A DNA stretch of 64,000 nucleotides from Arachis hypogaea (GCF_003086295.3 NC_092053.1:117572445-117636444), one strand, 5' to 3'; shown: positions 47,050 to 59,616, counted from the first letter of the stretch. A program made the numbers and translations. Notes: generated by a model from the sequence alone, not told the origin.

Positions 47050-48385
47050 GGTCCTAGCAAGTTCTACAAAAGTTTGTTCGTTCCGGAGTTATGGAGTACA
47101 TTATGCTTAAGAACTAAATGAATCAGGCTAAATCAATTTGATTTCTTCTTTATATTATCAATGTAAACATGAAAAGCCATTCATACCAGATTACTAGTAT
47201 TCTCAAACCCACAAATAACTAAGCAAATTCCCAAAATCACCAACGTTATTTCTCTTTCTTTTTTAATCAAATAACTACTGTATCCTCAAAACATTTGTTG
47301 AAACTAATTTATTAAATTAAATAGTGAGGAAAAACCTTCCTCTTCTTCAAGTAGCACAAGGCAGAGAATAGCGTGCTGGAGGTGCAAGAAGCAGCGAAGA
47401 CAACTTTTATCTGTATCGTGGCCTTCTCCTTCGTCCTCTTCTTCCCTATTTCGGCGACCGCACGACGGACAGAGTGGCACCTAGGGCTAGAAGTTACTAT
47501 TTCACAATCCTAGCAGAGACGAGGCGTGTAGAAGAACGCAAACGAAGAAGAAGCAAGCAAATAAAAGGGAAGAAGGGCAACGAAGAGGGACGCAAACAGA
47601 GAGCTTATCCCAGTAGCATAAATTTGGGGAAACTCCAAACTCGTGGGGGTTGGGATTAGCATTTTGACTCTAACTGAACATGCTAGGGCTTGGGTTTTGT
47701 TTCTAAGTTCTAATAATGAAGACGGATGATGTATTTGGAGGGAAGAGATATTTTAATGGATATATTTGGAGGGAAGAAGCTACTCTTATATTTTAGGTAA
47801 GGTAACACTTATAATGTGAAAGTTATTAGTGACAAAACTTTTCATTATTATCATTAATATTGCTATATAATCAATTGATTTTAAAAATGTTTTTTTTAAT
47901 TTATAAATAAAAAACGTTATTTCCAAAATAAAATAAATTACTTAACATAATTTATATAATTATTATGCAATTTTTATTATGATTAACATCAAAAGATTAT
48001 TCCAAAAAACCACATTAAAAATATTTCAGAAAATTGTTCGTCATTTATTTTTTTTAAATATATTTTTTTTAATTGTCAATCATATTAAATTCTTATTCAT
48101 AGTCATTAAATAAATTTCAAAGATAAAATTTGGATAAACACGTACAAAGAATGAGAATTTCATGCTAATTGGAAGTATAAGAATAATTGAGACATGGAAT
48201 TAGAGTTTGAAACACTAATCAATTACTTATAAGTTGTTACCTGACTCTAGGAAATTAAAATTTAGTATTGCATTTAGTAGCCAAAAATTAGAATTAAATT
48301 TTTAATTTTAAGACACAAAATTTTATTTCTGTTAATACTTTAAAAAGTAGAGACACAAGAATTTGTACACCTATTAAAAAACCTA
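47050..48385. other. Upstream flank of the Ulp1-like gene and AT-rich sequence
   Basis: A GC-richer stretch (47340-47660) may be leader sequence. The rest is AT-rich, with no gene or terminal repeat identified. Confidence 0.5.
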
Positions 48386-48508
48386 ATGAAAGCCTCGGCT
48401 TTGTCGCCGCCTGCAGGACCACCACAACCTCGTAATTCCTGTGTTACTGCTTTTGTCGCCTCGTTCTTACTAGCTCTATTAAACAGAAGCAGTCAGCAAC
48501 TCGCTCAG
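48386..48508 (+). other. Possible isolated first exon
   Basis: The ATG at 48386 opens 41 codons (MKASALSPPAGPPQPRNSCV, then a hydrophobic AFVASFLLALL segment) ending in phase 0 at GTGCGT (48509). Base composition is much richer in GC than around it. No following exon is seen, so it may be a captured or stranded exon. The family is not recognised. Confidence 0.3.
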
Positions 48509-49208
48509 GTGCGTGCCGCATTGTCCAAATTATAACTTAAAGTAAAACGAATAAACATTCCAAATACAAGCACAAAAACAACACCCTAAATTCAAGTATC
48601 ACCTTAAAGCTAAAAGTCTGCCAGGTGCCCAGGTCAACATACCTCGTCCGGCCAAAACGCGCCAAAACGCATGGATTAAGCGGTGTAGGTTAGGTGGCCT
48701 TTTTTAGTATAGCGGTCTCAAATTTTTAACTCAGCCTACCTTTTTGGCGAGTTATGCGAGCCGACCCGACAAATTTTTGCTTGTTTCTCACCCCTAAGTT
48801 AGGGTTCTTTGTTTTTTATTTTTTCATTTAAAACAGTTATGGTAACTTAGTCATTTTATGTATTTTCAATCTCTATTTTTATTTTGAACCAAATAAAATA
48901 CTGAGATATAATTCAGTCATGTACATCCTACACCAAATACAACACATACATTTAATTAAATTTCAGTCTCTTTTTCAAACGCTATTTTAAAGTCTCACTT
49001 TTTTATAATACCTTCTTCACAATACTAATTAATTTCTAATCGTCAAATACATGTTTAAGAATATTTAAATTCAACACTTTAATTTTCAATAAATTTTTAT
49101 TTACTAAAAATAATATTTAAAATTTATTTTTATCCTTAACAAACTTTCAATAAGTTTTATTATAAAATAATAAAAAAACACTATAATAAATTTTATATTG
49201 CCGTTCTT
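48509..49208. other. Intergenic sequence with one transposon-like end
   Basis: Near 48797 the reverse strand reads TAGGGGTGAGAAACAAGC followed by GGGTCGGCTCG, like a hAT terminus, but no partner was found. Otherwise AT-rich. Confidence 0.35.
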
Positions 49209-50190
49209 GTTAATAATACATTTTAGAGAAAATTGTATTCTCCTTCTCTAAGAGATATTAAAATGACATTCTCCTCTCCTCTATTTGTAAAATATACATT
49301 TTCTTTCCTTATAATTTTTAAAAAATCTCGTCGTTAATCCATTTAAAATTTTTTGTGTTAACTACCATTAATTTTATCCATTTTAAAAAAAAATTATTTT
49401 TTTTACAAAAATATTTTTTAACAAAAGTTTTATTTTTGTAATAAAATTTTGTCTACCAAAATACTCTTTAATAAATTGTCTTTCTATTGACTAAATTGTA
49501 TTTTATTAACATATTTTTTTAAAAAAATTAATGATTGAATTATTTTTTTCTAAGATACCCTTCAATAATTTTTTAATTATTATGGAACTTATTTTGTAAA
49601 GATGTGAAGGAATGAGATGTTAATTTTTTAAAATTTTGAATTTATCCATCTCGACTTGTTTTTAAGTATTGATAAAGTTGTTAATAATTTTTAATAATTC
49701 TATGAAACAAATTATTTATTAATATTAATTGTTATACATATTAACAGTGGTAAGATTTTTATAATTTAATGTTACAATAATATACATTGATATAAAAAAT
49801 TAATAGTAAAATACAAAAATAATTGTTAACAAAAATTTTGACAAAATTATAATTTAATAATTAAAAATTATTGAAAGGTATCTTAGAAAAAATTAATTTA
49901 ATCATTAAAAATGTTTAAAAGAATATTTTGGTAAAAATACAATTTAATTAGTAAAAAATAATTTATTAAACGGTATTTTGGTAAACAAAATTTAATCACA
50001 AAAAATAAAATTTTTGTTAAAGGATATTTTTGTAATAAATAATTTAAACACAAAAAATTTAAAATAAATTAAAAAAAATTAAAAATTATAAAAAAAGAAA
50101 GTGTATATTTTACAAATAAAAGAAAAGGAAATGTCACTTTAGTTTTCTCATAAAAAGAAAGTATAATTTTCTCTACATTTTATTATTAAC
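49209..50190. mobile_element. AT-rich foldback (palindromic) element
   Basis: GTTAATAATA and the following TTTAGAGAAAATTGTA at the left recur inverted at the right end. The arms (about 400 bp) share blocks such as TTTGTAAAATATACA and AAGGTATCTTAGAAAAAATT. The arms are diverged, so it is old. No coding capacity and no clear target duplication. Confidence 0.6.
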
Positions 50191-50529
50191 ATTATTGTTG
50201 ATGTTATTATTATTTATTTTAATTATTATTAAAAATTCAATTTATTGATTTTGTTAATAACATTTTTTTTAACTTTCATAATCCACGAATCATGATAAAA
50301 TATTATATTTGTTATCTATCCTAGTCCTTAGTGGAGTTACTTTTAAATTAAAAAATAATAATAACTTGCTACAGTGTTAACGACGCTATCCTGTTAACCC
50401 AATAAATTAACTACTGGGACCCATTTGTTACTTTTCGGCAATTTCAGCAGCAAATTAAAGGCATGGGAGAATTCGCCTAAACTATATAAGAAAAAATTTG
50501 GTTAAATCTGGTCAAGGTTGATTAAATTC

Positions 50530-50832
50530 GAGTTAAATCTCAGAGTGGTCCCTGAACTTGCACTCGAGCCTCAAAGTCGTCCCTAAACTTGCATTGGCCC
50601 CAATATTGTTCTCGAATTTAACAAAGGTGACTCACGGTCGTCCCTGAAGCATTTTCCGGAGAATATTCCCAAACGGCGTGATGACGTGTATGGAGAGGCA
50701 CCACCTTTAAATGGTAACGGTTATCTGACGTGGCTGTTATCATTTTTTAACTCAATTTAGTCCCTAAATTATTTTATAATCCTAATCCCTAATTTATTAT
50801 TAGAAACCACTCTGTTCTTCTTCTCTGCTCTC
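50530..50832 (+). repeat. Left TIR of MULE-3
   Basis: About 300 bp, inverse of 52983-53287, ending near GAAACCACTCTG and a TTCTTCTTCTCTGCTCTCC leader-like stretch. Confidence 0.92.
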
Positions 50833-51169
50833 CTTCGTCTTCTCTGCCATTGTTGACCTTCTCTCTCAAGGAAAGCAAGCATATTCTAATTATCTCGTCT
50901 CTATCACACACGTAGTGATCTGACGGGAAGCATCTTGATTGTTAGAGGTAACCAAATAGAAAGGAGAAACAAAATAGCTACCGTCCACTCCTTTGTTTTT
51001 ATTGATCATGGCTTTTTGTACATTGTTAAGTCGTTATATATTCATTCGTTCATCATGTTTCTTATGTTGTTTTTCTAAAATTTTTGTTAGGATTTTCTTT
51101 GTATCTTCTTGTTGCGTTTTTTATTGTTCGTTTTTGGCAGATTCTTGGCATTCCGAAGAAATGAAGACA

Positions 51170-52064
51170 CCCCCTAGCTAACTCAGAGGATGAATTTGCT
51201 GAAGTTGAGGATGACAACACATTTCCTATTTTCAAAATGGGTGGTGTTTCATTTCGGACATGCAAAAGGTAACGATGTCTTTGCTATTTACTGTTTATTA
51301 TATTTTAGTAAGGGTTGAACTCCTTAGGTTGATGTATTTTTTGTAGCCATGTTTTGCTTTCATGATTCTGTTTTTATATCTACTGGTTTGTTTCACACAT
51401 TGTTGTTGCCTGTCTTGATAGAATGGGATAGGAGTAGAACTTAATAAATCGTGGGGATGAATTTGCTGTCACTTATACATATGCAGGGACTAATTTTATG
51501 TCACTTATGTATGTGTAGGGACTATTTTGATGTCACTTATGTAAGGTGAGGGACCATTTTGGGTCCCGATAGCCCGGAACAAAATGAAATTAAAGAACCA
51601 TGTTGGCTTACTGCCCCCTTGTTCAACGCAGCCGCTTGGAAAAGATCAAGAATGAATCAAAGAATTGGGTGCCAATGTGGTCCAGAGATGCAGACTATGA
51701 ACAATTCGAGGTCCATGGATGGCCAACCAACATGGCAGTAGACTTGGGAAAGAGAATATGCAGCTGTGAATTTTTGCAACACCTGACCTGCAAGTCCAGG
51801 CAAGACCACCAAAACTCCCACAAAAAAGAAGACAACTTCCACCATCTGAACCAGCCTCAATCCCACCACCAGCAACCGGTGCTCCTCTACCAAATGTTTC
51901 AAATGCTTCTCCACCACCCAATGTTCCAGTTTCAAACACTCCCCCAAACAACTGCTCGTATCGATCCAATAGTTGGTGCATCTGCGGCTATAGCTTCAAG
52001 GTTGCGTAACGTCCTGCATTTTATACCAACCCCGAGGTTCAAACCACCAAGAAAATTCAAGAAA
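51170..52064 (+). pseudogene. mudrA-like transposase remnant in MULE-3
   Basis: An acidic N-terminal fragment (SEDEFAEVEDDNTFPIFKMG) lies at about 51180-51270. After a gap come SKNWVPMWSRDADYEQFEVH and VDLGKRICSCEF (51650-51770), the start of a SWIM finger, which then breaks by frameshift. A Pro-rich region and a basic tail (RFKPPRKFKK, stop at about 52064) close it. The catalytic DDE domain is absent. The fragments match the order of a MULE transposase with the middle deleted. Confidence 0.7.
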
Positions 52065-52408
52065 TGACCATTTGCTATTTCTGTTGAGACATTTTGGTTT
52101 TAGACATTGAACTTTATGCTTTCTTAGATCCATGAGTCAGGTGTATGTGTTTTGGATTGTAAGTTAAATACTCTGTGTTGCCTTTTGATGGTGTCTAGTT
52201 TGACACAGACAAATTTGAAAATAATTAGTATAAGCTGCATATTATCATGGAATGTTTAAAAAGTTGTTATTGTCCCTTAGCTTCATATTTCTTAATTTCT
52301 AAATTATAATTAGCAACAACAACAATAAAATAGAATATGGTGTTATCACTTCTTTTCATTTGTTCACAGGGTACAACAGTCACAACTTTTGTCTTACAAT
52401 GGCCTTCA

Positions 52409-52927
52409 CTACTTCCATGCTACACAAACAACAATCACAATTACCACCAAAACAATAACTAACAACACACAAAATGCTAGTTTTAGAGCCTTAATTTCAA
52501 ACTCCAAGCTTCCAATCTTCCAAGCTAATTTCATCCTCCACTCCTCTAGTTCAAAGCCTCAATTATCTCTGTCATTTACTTCTTCTTCATCCAAAACTTT
52601 GTTAGCCCACATAAAGAGACCACACCACCTCTTGCCAACACTTTGCAACCACATTTCATGTCCATGGAGAAGAAATGTTACAAATTGAATGAGCAACGAC
52701 GCTAGCTGTATACATAAATAAAAATCACTTACATTGTAGTTAGGACAACCATAAAATGGTCTCCCTGGATTCGCCTCCGTTCCTGACCATTTGAGGACGG
52801 GTCGGTTACCACACCCACTCCTATCTGGAAGGCGTTCGTCATTACTTCTGACGGTTCTCCACCCATATCTTCTCTCAGATCGTCGGTTACTAGAGCTACT
52901 AACATGGTTGTTGCCTCTACCCATCAT
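52409..52927 (-). pseudogene. GRF zinc-finger protein with C-terminal membrane anchor (MULE-3 accessory gene)
   Basis: Exon 1 is 52927-52733 and exon 2 is 52630-52409, both phase 0. Exon 1 encodes a basic Ser/Arg region and the GRF core (GCGNRPVLKWSGTEANPGRP, FYGCPNYN); the first zinc ligand is Ser (RSGCG). Exon 2 supplies RWCGLFMWANKVLDEEE, with the last Cys. After an in-frame TGA (52559-52561, apparent Arg to stop) the frame continues as a coiled coil (ELEEWRMKLAWKIGSLEFEI) and one hydrophobic helix (FCVLLVIVLVVIVIVVCVA) with a two-residue tail. This predicts a tail-anchored membrane protein with a zinc finger. The intron position equals that of the MULE-1 GRF exon. The role in transposition is unknown. 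Confidence 0.75.
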
Positions 52928-52982
52928 GACCCACTCAAATCACGCTCAACAATGGCAGCTCAACAATGGCTGAAAAGATGAA

Positions 52983-53287
52983 AGAGAGCAGAGAAGAAGA
53001 AACAGAGTGGTTTCTAATAATAAATTGGGGATTAGGGTTATAAAATAATGTAGGGACTAAATTGAGTTAAAAAATGATAACAGCCACGTCAGATAGCCGT
53101 TACCATTCCAACGTGGCGGCTCTCCATACACGTCATCACGCTGTTTGGGAATATTCCCCGAAAAATACTTCAGGGACGACCGTGAGTCACCTTTGTTAAA
53201 TTCGGGAACAATATTGGGGCCAATGCAAATCTAGGGACGACTTTGAGGCTCGAGTGCAAGTTCAGAGATCACTCTGAGATTTAACTC
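52983..53287 (-). repeat. Right TIR of MULE-3
   Basis: Inverted partner of 50530-50832 and promoter side of the GRF gene. Confidence 0.92.
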
Positions 53288-53296
53288 ATTAAATTC

Positions 53297-53618
53297 GTTA
53301 AAAATCGGACAACAAAATCAAAGCAATGCATGGTAGACCCGTAGCATAGCTCAAGCATACTCGAATACCCCCTTCTTGTCACGCAATATTATAAGCACTT
53401 GCTCCAAATAAATTTTACGAGAAGGGGTGGTAATGCGTGATAACACGTCATCTTAAATAATTTTTAGAATTTATTTTTATTTATATTTTTTAAGTTTTAA
53501 TTAAATTTTTATGCTTTTTATAATAATTAATAATTAATCAAATATTAAGAGTTAAAATAATATTTTTATATTTGCAGGAGTTTTTCAGCTCAAAAACACG
53601 CAAGAATCAAAAGAAAAA
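53297..53618. other. Sequence between MULE-3 and the foldback element
   Basis: AT-rich; TGATAACACGTCATC near 53438 resembles an LTR start, but no partner is seen. Confidence 0.3.
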
Positions 53619-54673
53619 GGTTTAATTACTCTGCAGGTCCCTATAGTTTCACCGAATTTTCAATTAGGTCCTTATACTTTTTTTCTTTTCAATTGGGTCC
53701 CTGTACCTTATTTTTTTTTTCAATTAAGTCCCTGTCGTCAGTGTACCGTTTGAGATAACAGAATATTCTTCATAAAAAAGGAATATTCTTGGCAATTAGC
53801 TGTAGAGGCTTGGTGAAGTAATCTGAATTTTTTCCTAATACCCAAATAACCCCTCACATTTCATTCCTAAGAAAAAAAGAAACCCTAAGTTTCTCCTATC
53901 TTCTCCGTCTCCTGCCTCCATCGACGGCGTGTGTGTCTGCCATCGACTGGGACAGACGGTTGCTGGTGTCCCCTCCGTTGCCTTCTCTCTGCGCTGGGCC
54001 CTTGTTCGTTGTTCTTCTCTGAGGTCTGCTCCACGATTTGTCCGGCCAAGGCGTCTTCCTTCCGTCGCGGTGAAAGCCCTCGCCTGGAGTCACCGTGCCG
54101 CACGTTGCCATAGTCCTTATCATTCGAACATATCTCAACACCGTTACCTTCCCTACAGCCATCAACAACATAGTCCTTATCATTCAACGTGCGGCACGGT
54201 GACTCCAGGCGAGGGCTTTCACCGCGACGGAAGGAAGACGCCTTGGCCGGACAAATCGTGGAGCAGACCTCAGAGAAGAACAACGAACAAGGGCCCAGCG
54301 CAGAGAGAAGGCAACGGAGGGGACACCAGCAACCGTCTGTCCCAGTCGATGGCAGACACACACGCCGTCGATGGAGGCAGGAGACGGAGAAGATAGGAGA
54401 AACTTAGGGTTTCTTTTTTTCTTAGGAATGAAATGTGAGGGGTTATTTGGGTATTAGGAAAAAATTCAGATTACTTCACCAAGCCTCTACAGCTAATTGC
54501 CAAGAATATTCCTTTTTTATGAAGAATATTCTGTTATCTCAAACGGTACACTGACGACAGGGACTTAATTGAAAAAAAAAATAAGGTACAGGGACCCAAT
54601 TGAAAAGAAAAAAAGTATAGGGACCTAATTGAAAATTCGGTGAAACTATAGGGACCTGCAGAGTAATTAAACC
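53619..54673. mobile_element. Near-perfect foldback MULE-type element with gene-like arms
   Basis: Arms 53619-54106 and 54186-54673 are each 488 bp and differ, by eye, at one position (T/C near 53673). The perfect 9-bp duplication AAAGAAAAA (53610-53618 and 54674-54682) shows transposition. The outer arms are AT-rich; the inner arms (53880-54106) are GC-rich and look like captured genic sequence (starting GAAACCCTAAG). The 79-bp loop carries CATAGTCCTTATCATTC twice. Reading frames occur symmetrically on both strands and are not credible genes. Any read-through transcript would form a long hairpin. Confidence 0.92.
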
Positions 54674-54685
54674 AAAGAAAAACTT

Positions 54686-54954
54686 GAGTTAATATTCAAA
54701 GTAGTCCCTGAAGTTGCAGTCGAGTCTTAATATCATCCCTAAACTTAAAATTGTCCAAAATTTGTCCCCCAACTTAACAACGGTCATCCCTGAGATACTT
54801 TCCAGTGACAAAATGATGACGTGGTTGGACAGAGGCCACATTGAAAGCCACACTGGACGGGTAAAACGTCGTCGTTTTATTTTTGATACCCAAATAGAAC
54901 ATAAACATCGTTTAGGGTATTTTGAAGGGTTTTAACATGTAGGAGTTAAAACCC
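54686..54954 (+). repeat. Left terminal repeat of another MULE-type element
   Basis: GAGTTAATATTCAAAGTAGT followed by CCCTGAAGTTGCAGTCGAG is close to the MULE-3 TIR. No inverted partner was found in the window, so the element is truncated or its right end lies elsewhere. Confidence 0.5.
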
Positions 54955-56340
54955 CTAAAAAAAGAGAATATATATACATCTATATACAAAAACAAAATAC
55001 AAAACACCAAGCCTTGAAAGAGTTCTTCGCTTCCAAAAGATCTCCAGAATGCTCAGCGAGGTGCCTCTCGACCTACATCTGAAAAATAGCAAAATATGTA
55101 TGGAATGAGAATCGGGAGTTCTCAGTATGATTAAGGTGTCCACATAGATAATATATAACTAAGGTCCCGGAAAAGGCAGAAGCATTCCTAGAACTCTGAC
55201 ACTCAGATTTTAACTTAAAGGTTATACTGAACTAGAAATTTGGTACTCTATCTACGAATTTTTAGTTCTAATATAACTCTTCTCTTTCTATTTCCCTCAA
55301 GACTTCAAATTGCCAAAAGTAAAACAACCCTCAACACTCCTCCACCACTAAGGTATCTCTCAGATACAAACACATACAAATCAAATAAAGAAAGCACAGA
55401 TAGAGTACAGATATAACAAGTAAAGCAGATACAACACAATAGAAAATACATACAACTCAACAATTCATAAAGAACATGCCTTCACAAGAATCTACGACAG
55501 AAAAAGGACGACTAGCACAATAAGGAGACTAAATTCATCGACCAAAACAAATGTAAAAATGAAACTACCAAATAAAAATATCACTTTGTACAACTCCAAC
55601 ATCCAAATCTTTTGTACTACAAATTATTTTAAACAAAACACCTTTTAAATTTAACTTTAGTTTACACATATTTAATTTAATTCTACAAAACATAGCCATT
55701 TTTAATATTTATTATATACTATCATTAATTTACCGCCCGCGCATCGCGCATGTCTCATTCTAGTTATCATAACTCACCAAATACCAATTTCACTACTTAT
55801 CAATCATTTAGTCACCCAAAATACTAATACTTTATTATCAATTCCACATCATATTCATTATATATATATATATATATACACAATATTTGCAATAAATCCC
55901 ACCATTTCACTACCACATCCAGCATCATACTCATTACATACATACATTTATTCCACTAAAAATCTAACCATTCAAACATTCAAGCCTATCCTAAGGCAAC
56001 TAACATAAGTTTTTATGCAACATTATAAATTAACTACAAGAAACTAAAATCATACCTTAGCTGATTTCCTCCCAAGCCATAAAACACCACACAACCTCGT
56101 TTTCACAATTTCCAAGCCTACGAAGTCCACTTGACAAGCTTCCAAGGGTTTCAAATCAATTCATTAATCTTCAATCATTACAATTTTGTTTCAATTTTAC
56201 CAATTTGAATTCAACTTCACATATATTCAATCTAATTCCATATAATTTCATACACATTCAAAATTTCAAAACCCTAACCTCATAAAACTGGAAGATTCAA
56301 AAGGGTTAATGGTTTCTTTTCTTAGCCATTGATGATTGGG
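54955..56340 (-). repeat. Fragment of a long gypsy LTR
   Basis: Read on the minus strand it contains CTGAGAACTCCCGATTCTCA, CAGATGTAGGTCGAGAGGCA and flanking blocks that align with 30920-31060 of the long LTR at 24758-31572. Ends are not defined. Confidence 0.65.
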
Positions 56341-57390
56341 GTAAAATCCAACAATTATCCAATGTTAGATTGTATCTAAACCACCAAAATTATCAAAATC
56401 TCTCAATACCCAAACTAAAAACATGGAAAAAAAAGGAAATGAGAACTGGCATGATTTAGTTTATAGCAAACCCTTAAGGCTTTGGAGATGCTCAGATGTC
56501 CGGATTAATATTTAATGTCATCTACCCTGCTCATGCAATGATTTAGTTTATAGCAAACCCTAGGTGCTTGAATTCCTATTTCTAGGCAATTCAATCTCCT
56601 CTAATCCAACCAACTGTCAATTCCTTGATTAATCAATTGTACTAGAAAGTTAAGTACAATTTCTGATTTATAAGCCACACAAAATCCTAAGAACCCAAAA
56701 ATGATACAGTTATATGTCATGTACCACATTAAGTCCAGATAATTAAGGAGTTGTGAGAAAGTGGTTTCAAGCTGTAATTCTAATGATATAACTTTTTCAA
56801 GATTCAAGAGAATTCAAATTAGATTAAAGTTATTTTCCAATAATCACTAATCCGTAGGATGAAGAACGAAACCAATTCTTAAACACGAATCAATTCATTA
56901 ATCAAGAGTAGAAGAACAAATAATTATTAATCCATCAAAGTAAATAGAGCTCATAACCTTAACAATAGAGGTTTAGTTGCTCATAGTGTGGAGAAACCCC
57001 TAGGAGAGAAAAGTGTGTAATTGCGGAATGAAAAATTAGGTGATTAGAAGTCTCCACGAGGACAGATCTCTATCCTATTTGTAATCCTAATTGAAATTAA
57101 TTTGTGCTTATCAAAATTAAAAAAAGTCTAATAAAATCTCATATATTAATTAATTTTCAAATTTAAGGCTTATATTTATGTCTATAATATTAATAGTATT
57201 TTTAAAATTTAAAAGCTATTTTACCAAATACGAATATAGTTGTTTGTACTTGTTAAAAATTATTTTTAATTTCATTTACCAAATATAGATGTTATAACTT
57301 TTAAAAATTAATTTTTATAAACTAGTTTTGAAAATCTAGTTTTCACACACTATATTATTGCACTGAAACTACCGATTACTTGAGAAAAGC
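56341..57390. other. AT-rich intergenic sequence
   Basis: A duplicated ATGATTTAGTTTATAGCAAA block is seen at 56450 and 56538. No gene found. Confidence 0.5.
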
Positions 57391-57550
57391 TCTACATCCA
57401 TGTAAAAAATACATGGATGTTATCCAAGTAACTTTCTCCACACGCGCGTTCCCCAACCTCACAGTCGTTTGTTATACACGCGTCTCATATAACGTATATA
57501 ATGTAAACCTTCTGCTGCGTGATAAACCTTTCTCAACGTAAACCTTGTTC

Positions 57551-57642
57551 TCTTCTTCTTCTTTTTCTTCTTCTTCTTCTTCTTCTTCTTCTCCTTCTTC
57601 TTCTTCTTCTTCTTCTTCTTCTTCTTCTTCTTCTTCTTCTTC
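57551..57642. repeat. (CTT)n microsatellite
   Basis: About 30 TTC units with two interruptions, in the leader of the FAR1-type remnant. Confidence 0.95.
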
Positions 57643-57783
57643 AACCTAATAAAATTCATTGTTCTCCTCTGTTCGCATTTTTCTTCTCTGCATTATAGAT
57701 CTGGATTGAGTTTGACGTAATTAGCTTCATCATTCTTCTTCTTCTTCGTTTTCTTCTTCAATCTGGACTTCTGAGTTGAAACA

Positions 57784-58489
57784 ATGAATGAATCAACTTC
57801 AAATCAGTTGAATGAGTGCGATTTGGATTATTCTTCTGAAATGCATCAATTTGATGAGGTTTGGATTATTTAATTTTGAATCAAATTCAACGGAATGCAA
57901 TTGCTAATTTTATTTGAATTGAATTGAATGGACTGAGGTGATCTGAATCTGAATTGAATTGAATTGATAATATCTAAATTGTAGACAGAGTTGTTTCGAA
58001 TTTGGTTTTGTATAATGGATTATCTTTCGTTCATTGTGAGTAACTTTTCGATTCGGTAAGTATTATAGAGTTATTTCACCATGAGCATGTGTTCGGTTCG
58101 GTATGCAAAAAGGAGTCTGTAAAAAAATTATAGGAAAAAGTTTGTTATCCCACGAAGAAACGACGTTGAGCAATGTGAACGACCTTCAAAGCCCGCCACG
58201 CATCAAAACAAGAGGCCGGCCCAAGAACAGACTTGGATCAAACTTGGAAAAAAAGATCTAAAATGCCATGAAGAAAAAGAAAAAGACAGCTCCAAGCGTG
58301 GTAAAATTGACTTGCTTTCGATTAGGTAAAAATTCAGTTGTGCATTTTGCTAATATACAATTAATTATATCTTTTTTGTAGTTGAACCTTTTAGATGCTG
58401 GATCATCGATTCAGTTAAGCTCCAGTCTTTACAATGCACCAGATATGAATTATCTAAAAGAGGATTATACGAGTTTTAGTTTTTATTAA
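57784..58489 (+). pseudogene. FAR1-related gene with the middle deleted
   Basis: The first exon starts at the ATG at 57784 (MNESTSNQLNECDLDYSSEM), after a TTC-rich leader. The next recognisable coding begins about 58150 (LSNVNDLQSPPRIKTRGRPK, a C-terminal basic region), with an in-frame TAA in the lysine-rich part. A last exon (LNLLDAGSSIQLSSSLYNAP) ends at TAA 58487-58489. FAR1 domain, transposase domain and SWIM finger are all missing. The start and end sequences are those I associate with legume FAR1-type MULE genes. Confidence 0.6.
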
Positions 58490-59246
58490 TAGATATTTCT
58501 GTTTAGCCATAAGCACATTCTGGTTCGACAAGTGTATTAATTTAGGTTCACCAAGGTTATAGGTGGGTTAATTTCTGAATGTTGTTAGTCTTTAATGAAT
58601 AGTCACTTTTTTTGTGAAATTCTTTATTCCAAAAGTCAATTTTTTCTTTATTGTGCTATGTCATAGAGTTTAGGTGTTTCTGAAACTGAATACGGATAGA
58701 AACATTTTTTTATAATTAGCTCTCTGAATTTTTGTACAGTGTGTTTGCAATTTTTGGTTCGGCCAGTGTATTAATTTCGGTTCTCTGTATTTTTTGGTGT
58801 TCTTAATGTATTGGTAAATACACTGATTCCAATCGCTGGAGAACCTAGAACAAAACAGTAGCCAGACAGTTCCAACAGACAAGACAAAGAGAAATCCATC
58901 TTAAATCAGATATAAATATTAACATTTGATATATACATTGATATTAAGAATAGATATATACATTAACATTTACATTAATATTGACATATATACATTTGAA
59001 AGAAGAATTGTTTGTTTTTTTAAACAAATTAAACAAAATATTGTTAATTACAACCAGTTAATCATATTATGTCCTATTTACTATCTCAATCCCTAGATGA
59101 GAATTTACAATAAGGGTTGGAGAGGGCAGCAGATGGCTTCGAGAGTCTTATTGCTTCAGATTCCCGAATCAATTAATGTGCTTACGTTATAGTGCGACTT
59201 CTCCTTCATTGTCACCATTGTCTTGTTCTGTTTTGCTGTAATGAAA

Positions 59247-59616
59247 AAATTTGGTCAATACTTCACTCAATACACCGATAAGTACAAGCATGTATATCTT
59301 AATCAAGTTAATTAAAATGTCACAGGCCACCGAACCGAAACTCATTCATGCACAGAATCAAACATCATAAATAATTAAACAGCTAGAAAATGATTACTGC
59401 ATGCTATCACAATAATCTTAAACATTAAAAAAATTTAGTCAATACTTCATTCAATAGACCGATAAGCACAAGCATGTATATCTTAATCAAGTCTATTAAA
59501 ATGCCATAAGCCACCGAACCAAAACTCATTCATGCACAGAATCAAACATCATAAATAATAAAAATACTAGAAAATGATTCTTGCATGCTATCACAATAAT
59601 GTTAAACACTGAAAAA
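59247..59616. repeat. Tandem duplication, about 183-bp period
   Basis: Two copies beginning TTGGTCAATACTTCACTCAA (59251) and TTAGTCAATACTTCATTCAA (59434). Each contains a CCACCGAACC motif followed by AACTCATTCATGCACAGAAT. Confidence 0.9.

Larger units (their letters stand above)
50530..53287. mobile_element. MULE-3, non-autonomous Mutator-like element
   Basis: Long TIRs (50530-50832 and 52983-53287) start GAGTTAAATCTCAGAGTG. The 9-bp duplication ATTAAATTC is perfect (50521-50529 and 53288-53296). The element holds a transposase remnant reading rightward from the left TIR and a GRF zinc-finger gene reading leftward from the right TIR, the same arrangement as MULE-1. The transposase is mostly deleted. 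Confidence 0.93.

Noticed and set aside
40430..48380. Terminal inverted repeats around the FAR1/Ulp1 pair
   Set aside because: I compared 40300-40900 with 47050-48400 and found no convincing inverted match, so no element boundary is claimed.
53885..54407. Frames of 155-158 residues on both strands in the foldback element
   Set aside because: Mirror images created by the inverted repeat; no domain.
57459..57659. Lysine-rich frame
   Set aside because: Translation of the (CTT)n microsatellite.
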